A stretch of 32,745 bases of DNA from a virus. This document shows positions 8,153 to 16,169 of this stretch, piece after piece. The translations under genes and the position numbers were made by a program. Within the stretch, counting starts at the first letter, position 1. Each line of letters opens with the position of its first letter. The notes under the pieces are model-generated. The model was not told where the DNA came from. It searched no databases and saw only the letters and a list, made by a program, of their open reading frames with translations. The stretch lies in the IMG/VR virus record IMGVR_UViG_3300044908_000010, positions 1 to 32,745 of that record; one strand, 5' to 3'.

Positions 8153-9190
8153 ATGGCATCACTTGACATTTTCAACCAGGACCCGTTCTCGACTGTCACC
8201 TTGACGGCAGCGGTTGACAAATATCCGTACGAGCCGCAAGCGCTCGGCGAACTGAAGATTTTCGATGACGACCCGATCCGCACGACGGCTCTGGTCGTTG
8301 AGCAGCGCCAAGGGAAGTTGATCGTCGTTCCGCTGAGCGAGCGCGGCGAAGCGGGCACGCAGCGTACGACGGAAAAGCGCCAGGCGCGTTACTTCGAAGT
8401 GCCGCGTCTTCGCCATGAAGATACGATTTTCGCGAACGAACTGCAGAATATCCGCGCGTTCGGCACCGAATCGGAGCTGATGCAGGTTCAGGACGAAGTT
8501 GCGCGTCGCCTCTCCGGGCCGACCGGCCTGCTAAAGAATATTGAGAACACCTGGGAATTCCAACGTCTCGCCGCCGTTCAAGGTCTGTTCACCGACTACG
8601 ACGGGACCGTTATGTACAACTGGTTTCAGGAATTCGGCATCACGCAGCCGACCGAAGTCGGTTTCAATCTGGCTGCCGGCACCGCGAACTCGATCCGACC
8701 GATCTGCAATCAGATCGTCCGCTCGATGGCGCGCGCCGCTCAGGGCTCGTTCACTTCGAACACGCAAGTATGGGCGCTCGCCGGCGATACGTTCTATGAC
8801 CAGTTCGTCAATCACCCGGATGTGATTCGCACATTCATCAACTGGTCCGATGCGCGCGACATCCGCGGCGGTAATGTCGGTGGCGCGTTCACTGCGTTTG
8901 ACTTCGCTGGCATCAAATGGCTGAACTACCGCGGTTCGGATGACAACGTGTCCATCAAGATCCCGAACGACAAGGTCAAGTTCTTCCCGGTTGGCGCTCC
9001 CGGCATCTTCCGCCGAGCGCTGGCGCCGGGTGAATCGTTCCAGTGGGTCAACACCCCCGGCAAGCCGGTGTACGTGATTCCGATCATGGATCGCGACCGC
9101 AACGAGTGGGTAAAACTCGAAACTTCAAGCTACCCCTTGCATATCTGCACGAGACCGGAAGTACTGCAAAGCGGCCGTCAGGAAGCCTGA
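8153..9190 (+). CDS. Major capsid protein, lambda E family
   Basis: At 345 residues it is close to lambda E (341). Recognisable family segments are the N-terminal FNQDPFSTVTLTAAVDKYPY, TEKRQARYFEVPRLRHEDTIFANEL, the middle block AGDTFYDQFVNHPDVIRTF and the conserved C-terminal SYPLHICTRPEVL. It has the HK97-type fold that builds the icosahedral shell. AAGGAG lies about 10 nt before the ATG. The gene is complete: the CTRP-x-L end is present, and the endonuclease that follows begins in the stop codon (TGATG), so the mobile insertion left the capsid intact. It is preceded by a terminator, which is unusual for the most abundant protein of the particle. Confidence 0.95.
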   Translation: MASLDIFNQDPFSTVTLTAAVDKYPYEPQALGELKIFDDDPIRTTALVVEQRQGKLIVVPLSERGEAGTQRTTEKRQARYFEVPRLRHEDTIFANELQNIRAFGTESELMQVQDEVARRLSGPTGLLKNIENTWEFQRLAAVQGLFTDYDGTVMYNWFQEFGITQPTEVGFNLAAGTANSIRPICNQIVRSMARAAQGSFTSNTQVWALAGDTFYDQFVNHPDVIRTFINWSDARDIRGGNVGGAFTAFDFAGIKWLNYRGSDDNVSIKIPNDKVKFFPVGAPGIFRRALAPGESFQWVNTPGKPVYVIPIMDRDRNEWVKLETSSYPLHICTRPEVLQSGRQEA

Positions 9191-9939
9191 TGTTCGCCTA
9201 TCTCGTAACCGGGCCGTCCGGAAAGAGATATGTCGGCATCACCTCGGGAGAAATCGCGGCGCGCTGGCAGCAACATGTCAGCGCTGCGATTGCGCGCAGA
9301 TTCAATAGCGCTTTGCATGCGGCCATTCGCAAGTATGGCGCAGAGGCTTTCTCCGTCGAGCAAATAGGTTCCGCTGAAACATGGAAAGAACTGTGCGCGC
9401 TGGAGCGTTCGGCTATCGCCGAGCGCGGCACATTTACCCCCAATGGCTACAACCTGACGCTCGGCGGCGACGGCACTCCTGGTTATATCTATGCAAATAG
9501 ATCCCCGGAGTCGCAGGCGCAACTCTCGAAGAAGATCGCCGAGGCAAACGCCCGCAGAACCCCGGAGGAGCGCGCACGCATCGCCGAGGCGATCGCTGCA
9601 TCAAAGCGAGGGAAGCCTCGGCCGCCTGAGTTGATTGAGAAACTTGCTGCGCAGAAGCGCGGAAAGACTCATTCCGAAGAAGCGAGAGCGCGGATGTCGG
9701 CTGGGCATGTGGGCTTTAAACATTCAGCCGAGTCCCGCGAAAAGATGTCCGCGATTGCCAAGGCGCGTAGCGCTGAAAGCATGGCGAACTTCACAGGATG
9801 CCGAAAGGGGCAGCCGGTGTCTGACGAGACGCGTTCCAGGATGTCGGAAGCGGCTCGGGCGCGCAGTCAGGCTACCGCAGAGAAGATGCGGGAAATCTGG
9901 CGGCAACGCAAAGCAGCGCAGGCAGGAGGTGCTCCATGA
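9190..9939 (+). CDS. GIY-YIG homing endonuclease with NUMOD3 repeats
   Basis: ATG 9190 overlaps the capsid stop (TGATG) with AGGA just upstream, giving 249 residues. A longer frame from 9043 only runs through the capsid gene. The GIY-YIG domain shows AYLVTGPSGKRYVGIT (Y4, Y14-V-G16), catalytic R25 and H29 in RWQQH, probable catalytic E72 in LERSAI, and N88 in GYNLTLGGDG. Residues about 130-225 carry repeated NUMOD3 DNA-binding motifs (SKRGKPRPPE, KRGKTHSEEARARMS, KHSAESREKMS). It should make a site-specific break in the capsid-connector junction of related phages and spread by repair. The reading frame overlaps the next gene as ATGA, so it is tightly woven into the operon. Confidence 0.93.
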   Translation: MFAYLVTGPSGKRYVGITSGEIAARWQQHVSAAIARRFNSALHAAIRKYGAEAFSVEQIGSAETWKELCALERSAIAERGTFTPNGYNLTLGGDGTPGYIYANRSPESQAQLSKKIAEANARRTPEERARIAEAIAASKRGKPRPPELIEKLAAQKRGKTHSEEARARMSAGHVGFKHSAESREKMSAIAKARSAESMANFTGCRKGQPVSDETRSRMSEAARARSQATAEKMREIWRQRKAAQAGGAP

Positions 9940-10277
9940 GCATCGACTGGGATGCAGTGGTGGGCTCGCCGGTCACGAATGTGTTTGGCGAGTCCGTCAC
10001 ATACACGTCGGTCGGTGGTCAATCTTTTCCGCTGACCGGTAACTACACCGAGGGTGCGGTGACTGAGGAATCTCTCGGCGAGGCCGTGCCGTCGACGATC
10101 ACCGATCCGACGTTGGGGGTGCAGTACTCCGCATTCCCGCCGGGGATTGTGCCGCTGCAGGGCGATCAGGCTGCGTTCATTAATCCGGTGAGCAAGGTCT
10201 TCGAGACTTTCGTCGTCAAGGATGTTCGGCCCGACGGGCAGGGCACCGCCTATCTCAAGCTGAATTTCGTCAGGTAA
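9936..10277 (+). CDS. Head-tail connector, FII-like
   Basis: The 113-residue protein (lambda FII is 117) has an N-terminal helical tail (MSIDWDAVVGSPVTNVFGE) followed by a small beta barrel: VTYTSVGGQ, LTGNYTEGAV, a TLGVQYSAFPPGIVPLQGD segment and the closing FVVKDVRPDGQGTAYLKLNFVR. This matches the FII/Gifsy-2-type head-tail attachment proteins that sit between gpW and the tail terminator. Its start overlaps the GIY-YIG stop (ATGA). Before the endonuclease arrived it would have followed the capsid gene directly, as FII follows E closely in lambda. Confidence 0.82.
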   Translation: MSIDWDAVVGSPVTNVFGESVTYTSVGGQSFPLTGNYTEGAVTEESLGEAVPSTITDPTLGVQYSAFPPGIVPLQGDQAAFINPVSKVFETFVVKDVRPDGQGTAYLKLNFVR

Positions 10278-10281
10278 TTCC

Positions 10282-10830
10282 ATGCTCTATCGTGCGCAGC
10301 TCCGCGACACTGCGGCGGCTCAGCTCGTCGCTGCAAACACGCTGGCAGGTGCAAATGTGTTTGTGCCGCGGGACTGGCCGACGAATACCGGGACCTATCC
10401 GGCGATTCTCGTGCAGGCCTATCGGGAGCGAGAGGATGCACGTGGGCATACGCAAGTGCCCCAGTTCATCGCGGTCGCGCGGTTGTCTGTGGTCGGTCGA
10501 TTGCAAGGCGCGACAGCCGAGGCCGTTGAGTCGCAACTGGATGAGTTCTGCGAGCAGATCCGGCTGGCGGTCCTGACCTGTCAGGCGATTTTGCAGAACG
10601 TGTCCCGCATTGCCTATGTAGAGACCGACATGGGCGTTTCGAGCGAAGGCCGGCAACACATCGGCGAAGTGCAGCTTGATTTTGGCCTCGAGTACTCCGT
10701 CGACATCGACCCGATCGGGCAATCACCTGTCAGCCCGTCCGCAGCAGTTCCGTTCCAGACCGCAACAGTCACCGTTATCGAGCCGGCCGGCACTACGCAG
10801 CCGTCACAAACGTACACCCTCCCGCAGTAA
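10282..10830 (+). CDS. Probable tail completion/terminator protein
   Basis: The 182-residue protein lies between the connector and DUF2635/sheath, the slot of tail completion proteins (lambda U, P2 R, Mu gp37 type). Residues about 1-140 have a mixed alpha/beta layout: a helix (DTAAAQLVAANTLAG), the strands YPAILVQAYRERED and FIAVARLSVVGRLQ, a long helix (AVESQLDEFCEQIRLAVLTC), and terminal strands with RQHIGEVQLDFGLEYSV. The last 40 residues are Pro/Thr/Val-rich and probably flexible. Such proteins cap the tail tube and set the joining surface. AGGTAA lies 6 nt before the ATG. The family call is by position and fold impression. Confidence 0.7.
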   Translation: MLYRAQLRDTAAAQLVAANTLAGANVFVPRDWPTNTGTYPAILVQAYREREDARGHTQVPQFIAVARLSVVGRLQGATAEAVESQLDEFCEQIRLAVLTCQAILQNVSRIAYVETDMGVSSEGRQHIGEVQLDFGLEYSVDIDPIGQSPVSPSAAVPFQTATVTVIEPAGTTQPSQTYTLPQ

Positions 10831-10842
10831 GGAGTTCCACCC

Positions 10843-11043
10843 ATGAAGGTTTATCCGAAACCTGGTCTCCTTGTGCGAGACCCGGTAACGATGCAGCACA
10901 TCCCCAGCGATGGTCATGAAGTGTCTGAATTCGACATGCACTGGGCCATGATGATCAACCATGGGGACGTCACGACGACCCTGCCGAAGTCGCTGGCATT
11001 GCCGGTGGTTTCGAGCAAGAAGAATGACGGGGGTATGGAATGA
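10843..11043 (+). CDS. DUF2635 (Mu gp38-like) protein
   Basis: The 66-residue protein matches DUF2635: KVYPKPGLLVRDPVTMQHIPSDGHEV, then an HWAMMINHGDVTTT strand. These proteins occur directly before the sheath gene in Mu-like myophages; their role in the tail is not settled. AAGGAG is 7 nt upstream of the ATG. The stop overlaps the sheath start (ATGA at 11040-11043). Confidence 0.85.
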   Translation: MKVYPKPGLLVRDPVTMQHIPSDGHEVSEFDMHWAMMINHGDVTTTLPKSLALPVVSSKKNDGGME

Positions 11044-12533
11044 CGATTCCTTTCCAGCAGATCCCCTCAACGCTGCGCACGCCGCTGTTTTTCGCCGAGG
11101 TCAACAACTCGAACGCGAACACGGCGACGCAAAACCAGCGCGCGCTCCTGATCGGCAACATGGTCACGACTGGCGGGCAGTCTGGCAACGCGACGCCGAA
11201 CGTGCCGACGATCTCGCAAGGAGCAAGCGACGCCAAGACCAAATACGGTCTCGGCTCGATGCTTGCGCAGATGCTTTACACCTACCGCCAGAACGATACG
11301 TTCGGCGAGGTGTGGTGCCTGCCGCTGGCCGATGATCCGTCGGCTGTTGCTTCCGCTGGCTCGATTGCCTTCACGTCGGCACCGACGGCAACCGGTGTGC
11401 TGTATCTGTACATCGGCGGTTACCGCATCCTGACGACGGTCACGGCGGCCATGACGACTGCCCAGGTCGCGACGGCCGTGGCCGCTTCGATCAATGCTGC
11501 TGTTGACGCCGCTGTGACGGCGACGGCTGCTACGAGCACGGTGACGATCACCGGCAAGAACAAGTGCGCCGCGGCGAATGACATCGACATCCGCGTCAAC
11601 TACCTGGGCACTGCGTCGGGTGAAGTGACGCCGACGGGCTTGGCGTACACCATCACGGCCATGGCCAACGGTGCCGTTAATCCGTCGCTGACGAGCGGCT
11701 TGGCGAACCTGGTCGATCTGTCTTTCGACTTCATCGCGATGCCGTACACGGATGCAACGTCGCTCAACGCGATGCAGTCGTTTCTGAATGACGCGTCGGG
11801 TCGGTGGAGTTGGTCGGTCCAGATCTACGGCCACATGTTCTGTGCGTATCGCGGCACGTCGGCGGCGCTCGGCACGTTCGGCATCACGAGAAACGACCAG
11901 CACGCGTCGATCCTCGGCTTCTATGATTCGCCGACGCCGAACTGGAAGATTGCGGCCGCCTATGCAGCGCAAGCAGCGATCAGCGTCCGCGCCGATCCGG
12001 GTCAGCCGCTCCAGACGCTGGTTATGCAAGACGTTCTGGCGCCGCCGCTGCAATCGCGGTTCCTGCTGTCGGCTCGCAACACGCTGCTGTACGACGGCAT
12101 TTCGACCTTCACGGTCGACTCGTCGAACCAGGTCCATCTGGAAGGCACGATCACCACGTATCAATTGAACTCGTTCGGGGTGGCTGACAACAGCTATCTG
12201 CAAGTCAACACGATGTTCCTGTTGATGTACGTGCTGCGGCAGCTTCAATCGCTGGTGACGACGAAGTACGCCCGCTCGAAGCTGGCGGCGAGTGGCACCG
12301 TGTTTGCGCCGGGTTCGAACATCGTCACGCCAGTCATCGTTAAGGCCGACCTGATCGCCCAGTACAACACGATGCAGTTCAACGGGTTCGTGCAACAGGC
12401 CGCGGCATTCGCGGCAGGCCTGATCGTGCAGATCGATGCGACGAATCCGAACCGCCTCGATGTGCTGTACGACGCGATCCTGATCGATCAGCTGAACGTC
12501 TTCGCCCTGCTGGCTCTGTTCCGGAACAGCTAA
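11040..12533 (+). CDS. Contractile tail sheath protein, Mu gpL family
   Basis: The 497 residues are almost the size of Mu L (495). The N-terminus (MTIPFQQIPSTLRTPLFFAEVNNSNAN) and the block NQRALLIGNM are typical of the family, as are GLGSMLAQMLYTYRQND, the central strand repeats (about 95-220) and the C-terminal LIAQYNTMQFNGFVQQAAAFAAGLIVQIDATNPNRLDVLYD. Sheath subunits polymerise around the tube and contract to drive it into the cell. This is the main evidence that the particle is a myovirus. A terminator closes the segment 12 nt after the stop. Confidence 0.95.
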   Translation: MTIPFQQIPSTLRTPLFFAEVNNSNANTATQNQRALLIGNMVTTGGQSGNATPNVPTISQGASDAKTKYGLGSMLAQMLYTYRQNDTFGEVWCLPLADDPSAVASAGSIAFTSAPTATGVLYLYIGGYRILTTVTAAMTTAQVATAVAASINAAVDAAVTATAATSTVTITGKNKCAAANDIDIRVNYLGTASGEVTPTGLAYTITAMANGAVNPSLTSGLANLVDLSFDFIAMPYTDATSLNAMQSFLNDASGRWSWSVQIYGHMFCAYRGTSAALGTFGITRNDQHASILGFYDSPTPNWKIAAAYAAQAAISVRADPGQPLQTLVMQDVLAPPLQSRFLLSARNTLLYDGISTFTVDSSNQVHLEGTITTYQLNSFGVADNSYLQVNTMFLLMYVLRQLQSLVTTKYARSKLAASGTVFAPGSNIVTPVIVKADLIAQYNTMQFNGFVQQAAAFAAGLIVQIDATNPNRLDVLYDAILIDQLNVFALLALFRNS

Positions 12534-12550
12534 CGCAATTTGACCTTGAG

Positions 12551-12574
12551 AGGCCGCCTTCGGGCGGCTTTTTT
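12551..12574 (+). terminator. Intrinsic terminator between sheath and tube genes
   Basis: GCCGCC 12553-12558, TTCG loop, GGCGGC 12563-12568 and TTTTTT, then CATTCT. The hairpin and flank nearly duplicate the one at 8107-8130. The tube gene starts 18 nt later with GGAG in between. Confidence 0.9.
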
Positions 12575-12591
12575 CATTCTGGAGAGCCTAA

Positions 12592-12960
12592 ATGGCGGAT
12601 ACAACCAATCGGTTGGCGGGGATTGCGACGGTCACCGTCGACGGCGTCAACTACCTGTTGTCGGGAGAATTCACCTATCGCCCGTCGACGGTCACGCGCG
12701 AATCCCTGAAAGGCCAGGACACCGTCCATGGCTACAAGGAAATGCCGGAGACCGGCAAGATTGGCGCGACGTTCCGCGACGCCTCAAACATGAGTGTCGC
12801 GGCGTTCAACGCGATGACGAACATCACGTTCGTTGGCCAGCTCGCGAACGGCAAGGTCATCATCGGCCGCAACATGTGGACCGTCGAATCGCAGGAAGTC
12901 AAAACGGAAGATGGCACTTTTGAGGTCTCTTTCGAGGGCCCTTCGGTCACAGAGAACTAA
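12592..12960 (+). CDS. Tail tube protein, Mu gpM family
   Basis: The 122 residues (Mu M is 118) show the family pattern NRLAGIATVTVDGVNYLLSGEFTYRP, the RESLKGQDTVHGYKEMPETGKIGATFRD segment and the closing MWTVESQEVKTEDGTFEVSFEGPS. Hexamers of this protein stack into the inner tube around the tape measure. GGAGAG lies about 8 nt before the ATG. The protein is needed in large amount, which fits with its own segment behind a terminator only if read-through or a separate start of transcription occurs. Confidence 0.93.
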   Translation: MADTTNRLAGIATVTVDGVNYLLSGEFTYRPSTVTRESLKGQDTVHGYKEMPETGKIGATFRDASNMSVAAFNAMTNITFVGQLANGKVIIGRNMWTVESQEVKTEDGTFEVSFEGPSVTEN

Positions 12961-12963
12961 TCC

Positions 12964-13308
12964 ATGAACGATTTCGACAAAGACAAGCAAGACGCGGCCG
13001 AGCCGGTCGAATTGCCGTCAGAAAAGACCATCACGCTGCGCAAGCCGATCACTATCGGCGCCGGCGCAGATCAGGTCAGATACGACGAGATCACCCTTAA
13101 TGAGCCGTCGGTCGACCAGATCGAAAAGTTCATCAAGAAGCTCAAAGGCACGAACGAAATCGACGCGATGCGTTATTTCGTGGCGCTTGTTTCTGGCTTG
13201 TTGCCGACCGTGATCGGAAAGATGGGCGCCCGCGATTGGAACGAAGCACAGGAGTTCCTCCAGGCTTTTTTTCCGAAAAGCGACTCCCCAGTAATTGGGA
13301 ATATGTAG
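12964..13308 (+). CDS. Tail assembly chaperone (Mu gp41-like), unshifted form
   Basis: The 114-residue protein lies between tube and tape measure. After an acidic start it has the gp41/P2 E features: KTITLRKPITIGAGADQVRYDEITLNEPSVDQIEKFIKK, then helices MRYFVALVSGLLPTVIGKM and DWNEAQEFLQAFF. Tail assembly chaperones coat the tape measure during tail assembly and are absent from the finished virion. A slippery T-run at 13266-13272 near its end leads into a second frame that continues to 13430, giving the usual pair of short and long products. Confidence 0.88.
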   Translation: MNDFDKDKQDAAEPVELPSEKTITLRKPITIGAGADQVRYDEITLNEPSVDQIEKFIKKLKGTNEIDAMRYFVALVSGLLPTVIGKMGARDWNEAQEFLQAFFPKSDSPVIGNM

Positions 13309-13430
13309 TCGCTGCCACGGCGAAGTTTTACGGCTGGGCTCCGCGTGAGGTTGGCGAACTGACGTGGAGTGAGGTTGAGCGCTGGGCTCGACACGCGGAT
13401 CTAATAGTCAAAACCGAAAATGGCAAATAA
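12964..13430 (+). CDS. Frameshifted tail assembly chaperone (join 12964..13272, 13272..13430)
   Basis: A -1 shift on TTTTTTT would fuse the first 103 codons of the chaperone to 52 codons of the overlapping frame, giving a 155-residue protein. The added part starts SEKRLPSNWEYVVAATAKF and contains YGWAPREVGELTWSEVERW, the short helical pattern seen in the T-domain of gpG-T/E-E' type proteins (a Trp- and Glu-rich helix binding the tape measure). The extension ends at TAA 13428-13430, inside the tape-measure gene. The extension has no good start of its own; an ATG at 13236 lies inside the upstream frame. Mu, P2 and lambda all use a -1 shift at this place. Confidence 0.85.
13266..13272 (+). promoter_or_regulatory. 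Programmed -1 ribosomal frameshift site
   Basis: The heptamer T TTT TTT is placed in the zero frame exactly as X XXY YYZ (GCT TTT TTT CCG), so both tRNA-Phe can re-pair after slipping back one base. It lies 12 codons before the zero-frame stop, and the -1 frame is open for 52 codons from here. Pro and Arg codons follow, but I see no long stable stem directly downstream. Confidence 0.85.
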
Positions 13431-15357
13431 ATTCGAGATCCGCATCGGCGCGGTCGACGGCGTCACGAAGGTTGCAAACCGGATAAGCCGCTCGATCGAG
13501 GGCATCACATCGCCCTACACGAACCTGAAGAAGTCGCTGAAGACGCTCGGAGATACCAGCGGTGTCGGCAAGCTGAATGAGGGGTTGGGGAAGGTTGCCG
13601 ACACGGCCCGCAACGTCGCCGATCGGATTGCATCCATCGTTCCTGGCTTGACGGCGATCACCAGCGCATTGTCGCTGGTCGGGATCGGCAAGCTGGCGGC
13701 CGACTGGGGTGCGTTCGGCTTTTCACTGTCGAAAACCTCCCGCTCGCTCGGCATGTCGACGAGCGACCTTCAGGCATGGCACATCGCGGCGCAGAAGGCC
13801 GGTGTAGCGGCCTCGGAGTTCGATTCGAGCATTGCGGGCTCACAGAACACGATTCGCGATGCGCGATACGGGAAAAACCCTGAAGCGCTGATGCTGATGC
13901 AGCGCATGGGCGTACAGATCGCGGCGAATCGCGACGGCACGATCGACTACCTGACGACGCAACAGCGCTTGATGGCCGCGATCGGCCGGCAGAAAAGCCC
14001 GGTCACGCAGCGCAATGTTGCGGGTGCGCTCGGGATGGAAGGGCTGTTGCCGATGATCCAGCGCGGCACGTACGGGCAGGATCTCGCGAACGCGCGTACG
14101 AGCGGGCAGATCATGACGCCGGCGCAGATCAAGAGCGCTGAGCAGTTTGAAGACCGGATTATCTCGCTCAAGCAGTCGCTGACGAATCTCGGCTACTCGA
14201 TCGGCAACGCCGTGACGCCACCACTACAGAATTTCGTCGAGTCGATGACGTCGTTTTTCAACGACAACAAGGCGCAGATCGTCGACACCATCGGCGGTGC
14301 TTTCAAGCAGATCGCCGAGTGGATCAAAAGCGTCGACTGGAAGGGTGTTGCGACCGACATCGGCAACATGGTCACGCAGATCGGGGGCGTGAAGGGCATT
14401 GCGATCGCCATCGCGGCGATCACCTTCGCCGGCCCGATTGGTGGGCTGCTCAGCCTGACGTCGAGCCTTGTTTCGCTGACGGCGATCACGATCCCGGCGG
14501 CCATCAAGGCGCTTGCCCAGTTCGGTGTCGCACGTGCGGCAGCCGCTGCAGCTGGAACTGCTGTTGCGGGTGGCGAGGGGGCGGCAGCGGTCGCCGCCGG
14601 GGCGGCCGGCGTGGGCGCTGGTGGTCTCATTGCTGGAACCCTAGGCCTCGCGGGTCTCGGTCTCGGCGTCTATGGCTTCCTGAAGTATATGAAGTCGATC
14701 ACGCCGGGTGGTCATTTCGTATCGCGATTCGATAGCAACGCACATGGCTACACGGGTGGCGCCGGCCAGCGCACTGCGCAATCGACCGCGCTGTTTTCCC
14801 GTCTCGAGTCGCAATACAAGCTGCCGAGCGGCCTTCTCGACAGCGTCTGGGCGACCGAGTCGTCGCGCGGCGTGAACATGCTTTCGCCGAAGGGCGCGAA
14901 GGGTCATTTCGGGTTTATGGATCCGACGGCGGCGCAGTATGGCCTCACCGAACCGAACGACCTGAATGCATCGGCTACCGCTGCGGCTCGCATGTATAGC
15001 GATCTCCTGAAGGCCAATGGCGGGGATCTCGACAAGGCGTTGGCCGCTTACAACTGGGGCCAAGGCAACCTGAATAAATCGGGGCTCGCCGGTGCGCCGG
15101 CTGAGACGCAAGACTACATTTCCAAGGTCGAAGGCGGGATGGGTCTGACGCGCTCTGCGCCGCTCGCGGCACCGGTTGCCAGTGGCGATCACGATGCGCA
15201 GGTTGCGGCGCTTCAGGGCACCGCTCCGCAACTCCATGTAACGGTCAACAACGCATTGCCGGGCACGAAGGTGGATGCCCGCGGCGCGGATGGCTCCTAC
15301 ATGCCTACGAAGATCAATTATTCGATGGGTAACCCCTCTTACGGCGCGCTTCCATGA
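13420..15357 (+). CDS. Tail tape measure protein with lytic transglycosylase domain
   Basis: The 645-residue protein has N-terminal coiled-coil helices (about 10-75), a TP901/Mu gp42-like core (LAADWGAFGFSLSKTSRSLGMSTSDLQAWHIAAQKAG), and hydrophobic helices (about 328-370 and 405-425) that may enter the host membrane. A SLT/goose-lysozyme-type domain (about 460-570) carries likely catalytic Glu480 in WATESSRG, GHFGFMDPTAAQYG and AAYNWGQGNL. It sets tail length (at roughly 0.15 nm per residue, near 95-100 nm, an estimate) and opens the peptidoglycan during DNA entry. Its start overlaps the frameshifted chaperone by 11 nt and its stop overlaps the next gene (ATGA). Confidence 0.92.
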   Translation: MANKFEIRIGAVDGVTKVANRISRSIEGITSPYTNLKKSLKTLGDTSGVGKLNEGLGKVADTARNVADRIASIVPGLTAITSALSLVGIGKLAADWGAFGFSLSKTSRSLGMSTSDLQAWHIAAQKAGVAASEFDSSIAGSQNTIRDARYGKNPEALMLMQRMGVQIAANRDGTIDYLTTQQRLMAAIGRQKSPVTQRNVAGALGMEGLLPMIQRGTYGQDLANARTSGQIMTPAQIKSAEQFEDRIISLKQSLTNLGYSIGNAVTPPLQNFVESMTSFFNDNKAQIVDTIGGAFKQIAEWIKSVDWKGVATDIGNMVTQIGGVKGIAIAIAAITFAGPIGGLLSLTSSLVSLTAITIPAAIKALAQFGVARAAAAAAGTAVAGGEGAAAVAAGAAGVGAGGLIAGTLGLAGLGLGVYGFLKYMKSITPGGHFVSRFDSNAHGYTGGAGQRTAQSTALFSRLESQYKLPSGLLDSVWATESSRGVNMLSPKGAKGHFGFMDPTAAQYGLTEPNDLNASATAAARMYSDLLKANGGDLDKALAAYNWGQGNLNKSGLAGAPAETQDYISKVEGGMGLTRSAPLAAPVASGDHDAQVAALQGTAPQLHVTVNNALPGTKVDARGADGSYMPTKINYSMGNPSYGALP

Positions 15358-16169
15358 GCTTCTGGGACAGTTTGCAGCAGGCGACTTGGCGGGGAATTCC
15401 ATTCGGGGTGAATGCAGCAGATGCCCGCTTCGGTCGCAAGCAGGCGATTCACGAATACCCGAATCGCGATGAGGTATGGGTAGAGGATCTGGGGCGGGCC
15501 GCGCGGCGGATCAACGTGCGCGGCTTCCTGCTCGAGAACGATCTTGTCTATGGTGGCGGCGACGTCATCACGCAACGCGAAGACATGATCGAGGCGTGCG
15601 AGACGGAAGATCAGGGTGAGCTCGTGCACCCGACGCTCGGCCGGTTGAATGTCAGTCTGCTTTCGTTTGAGGTATCGGAGCGGAAGGAAGACGGACTGAT
15701 GTTCGAGATTCGCCTCTCGTTCATCGAAAGCGGTCTGCGGATCTTTCCGAGCAGCGTCTCGTCGACCGTCGATGCAGTCAGCGCTGCGGCGGATGCGGCC
15801 GATGTTGCTGCGTCTGCTGACTTTGCGACGCGGGCTCTTGCTGATTTGCAGCAGGGCGCTTCCGTCGTGAAGCAGGCAGTTTCGACGGCCACGCTATGGG
15901 CAGGAAAGGCCATCGGCCTGGTGAATGGTGCGACGAGCATCTTTCACATGGTCACCGGGCTGACCGGTTCATACGGGCGGTTTGCCGGCGGCCGAACCGT
16001 TGGTTTCTCGGGATTTTCCGCGCTGTCTAGCATGCAGCAGGCTCTCGGCACAGCGCAGCAAGCCAATGCGACCGTTCAAACCCTGACCGCATACGGGGCG
16101 CAGGCGCGTAACACCGTTATTCAGGCCGGTTCGGCTCTTACATCCGCAGCAAGTTTCCTGGGCCTCTGA
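15354..16169 (+). CDS. DNA circularisation protein, N-terminal part (Mu gp43/N-like)
   Basis: The 271 residues begin with the DNA_circ_N domain of Mu N-like tail proteins: SFWDSLQQATWRGIPFGV, GRKQAIHEYPNRD, VEDLGRAARRINVRGFL and LVHPTLGRLNVSLLSFEVSERKEDGLMFEIRLSFIE (about 1-130). An Ala-rich helical region follows. In Mu the protein is 491 residues and belongs to the tail hub or baseplate. Here the frame stops at TGA 16167-16169 and the remaining homology continues in a second ORF that starts inside the stop codon. I read this as a gene in two coupled parts, and less likely as an assembly error. Confidence 0.88.
   Translation: MSFWDSLQQATWRGIPFGVNAADARFGRKQAIHEYPNRDEVWVEDLGRAARRINVRGFLLENDLVYGGGDVITQREDMIEACETEDQGELVHPTLGRLNVSLLSFEVSERKEDGLMFEIRLSFIESGLRIFPSSVSSTVDAVSAAADAADVAASADFATRALADLQQGASVVKQAVSTATLWAGKAIGLVNGATSIFHMVTGLTGSYGRFAGGRTVGFSGFSALSSMQQALGTAQQANATVQTLTAYGAQARNTVIQAGSALTSAASFLGL

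Noticed and set aside
9043-9189. Upstream extension of the GIY-YIG frame from an ATG at 9043
   Set aside because: It runs inside the conserved capsid C-terminus, and the GIY motif begins right after ATG 9190, which has AGGA.
11067-12395. 442-codon minus-strand frame under the sheath gene
   Set aside because: Arg/His/Val-rich shadow of a clear sheath gene with the family motifs in the plus frame.
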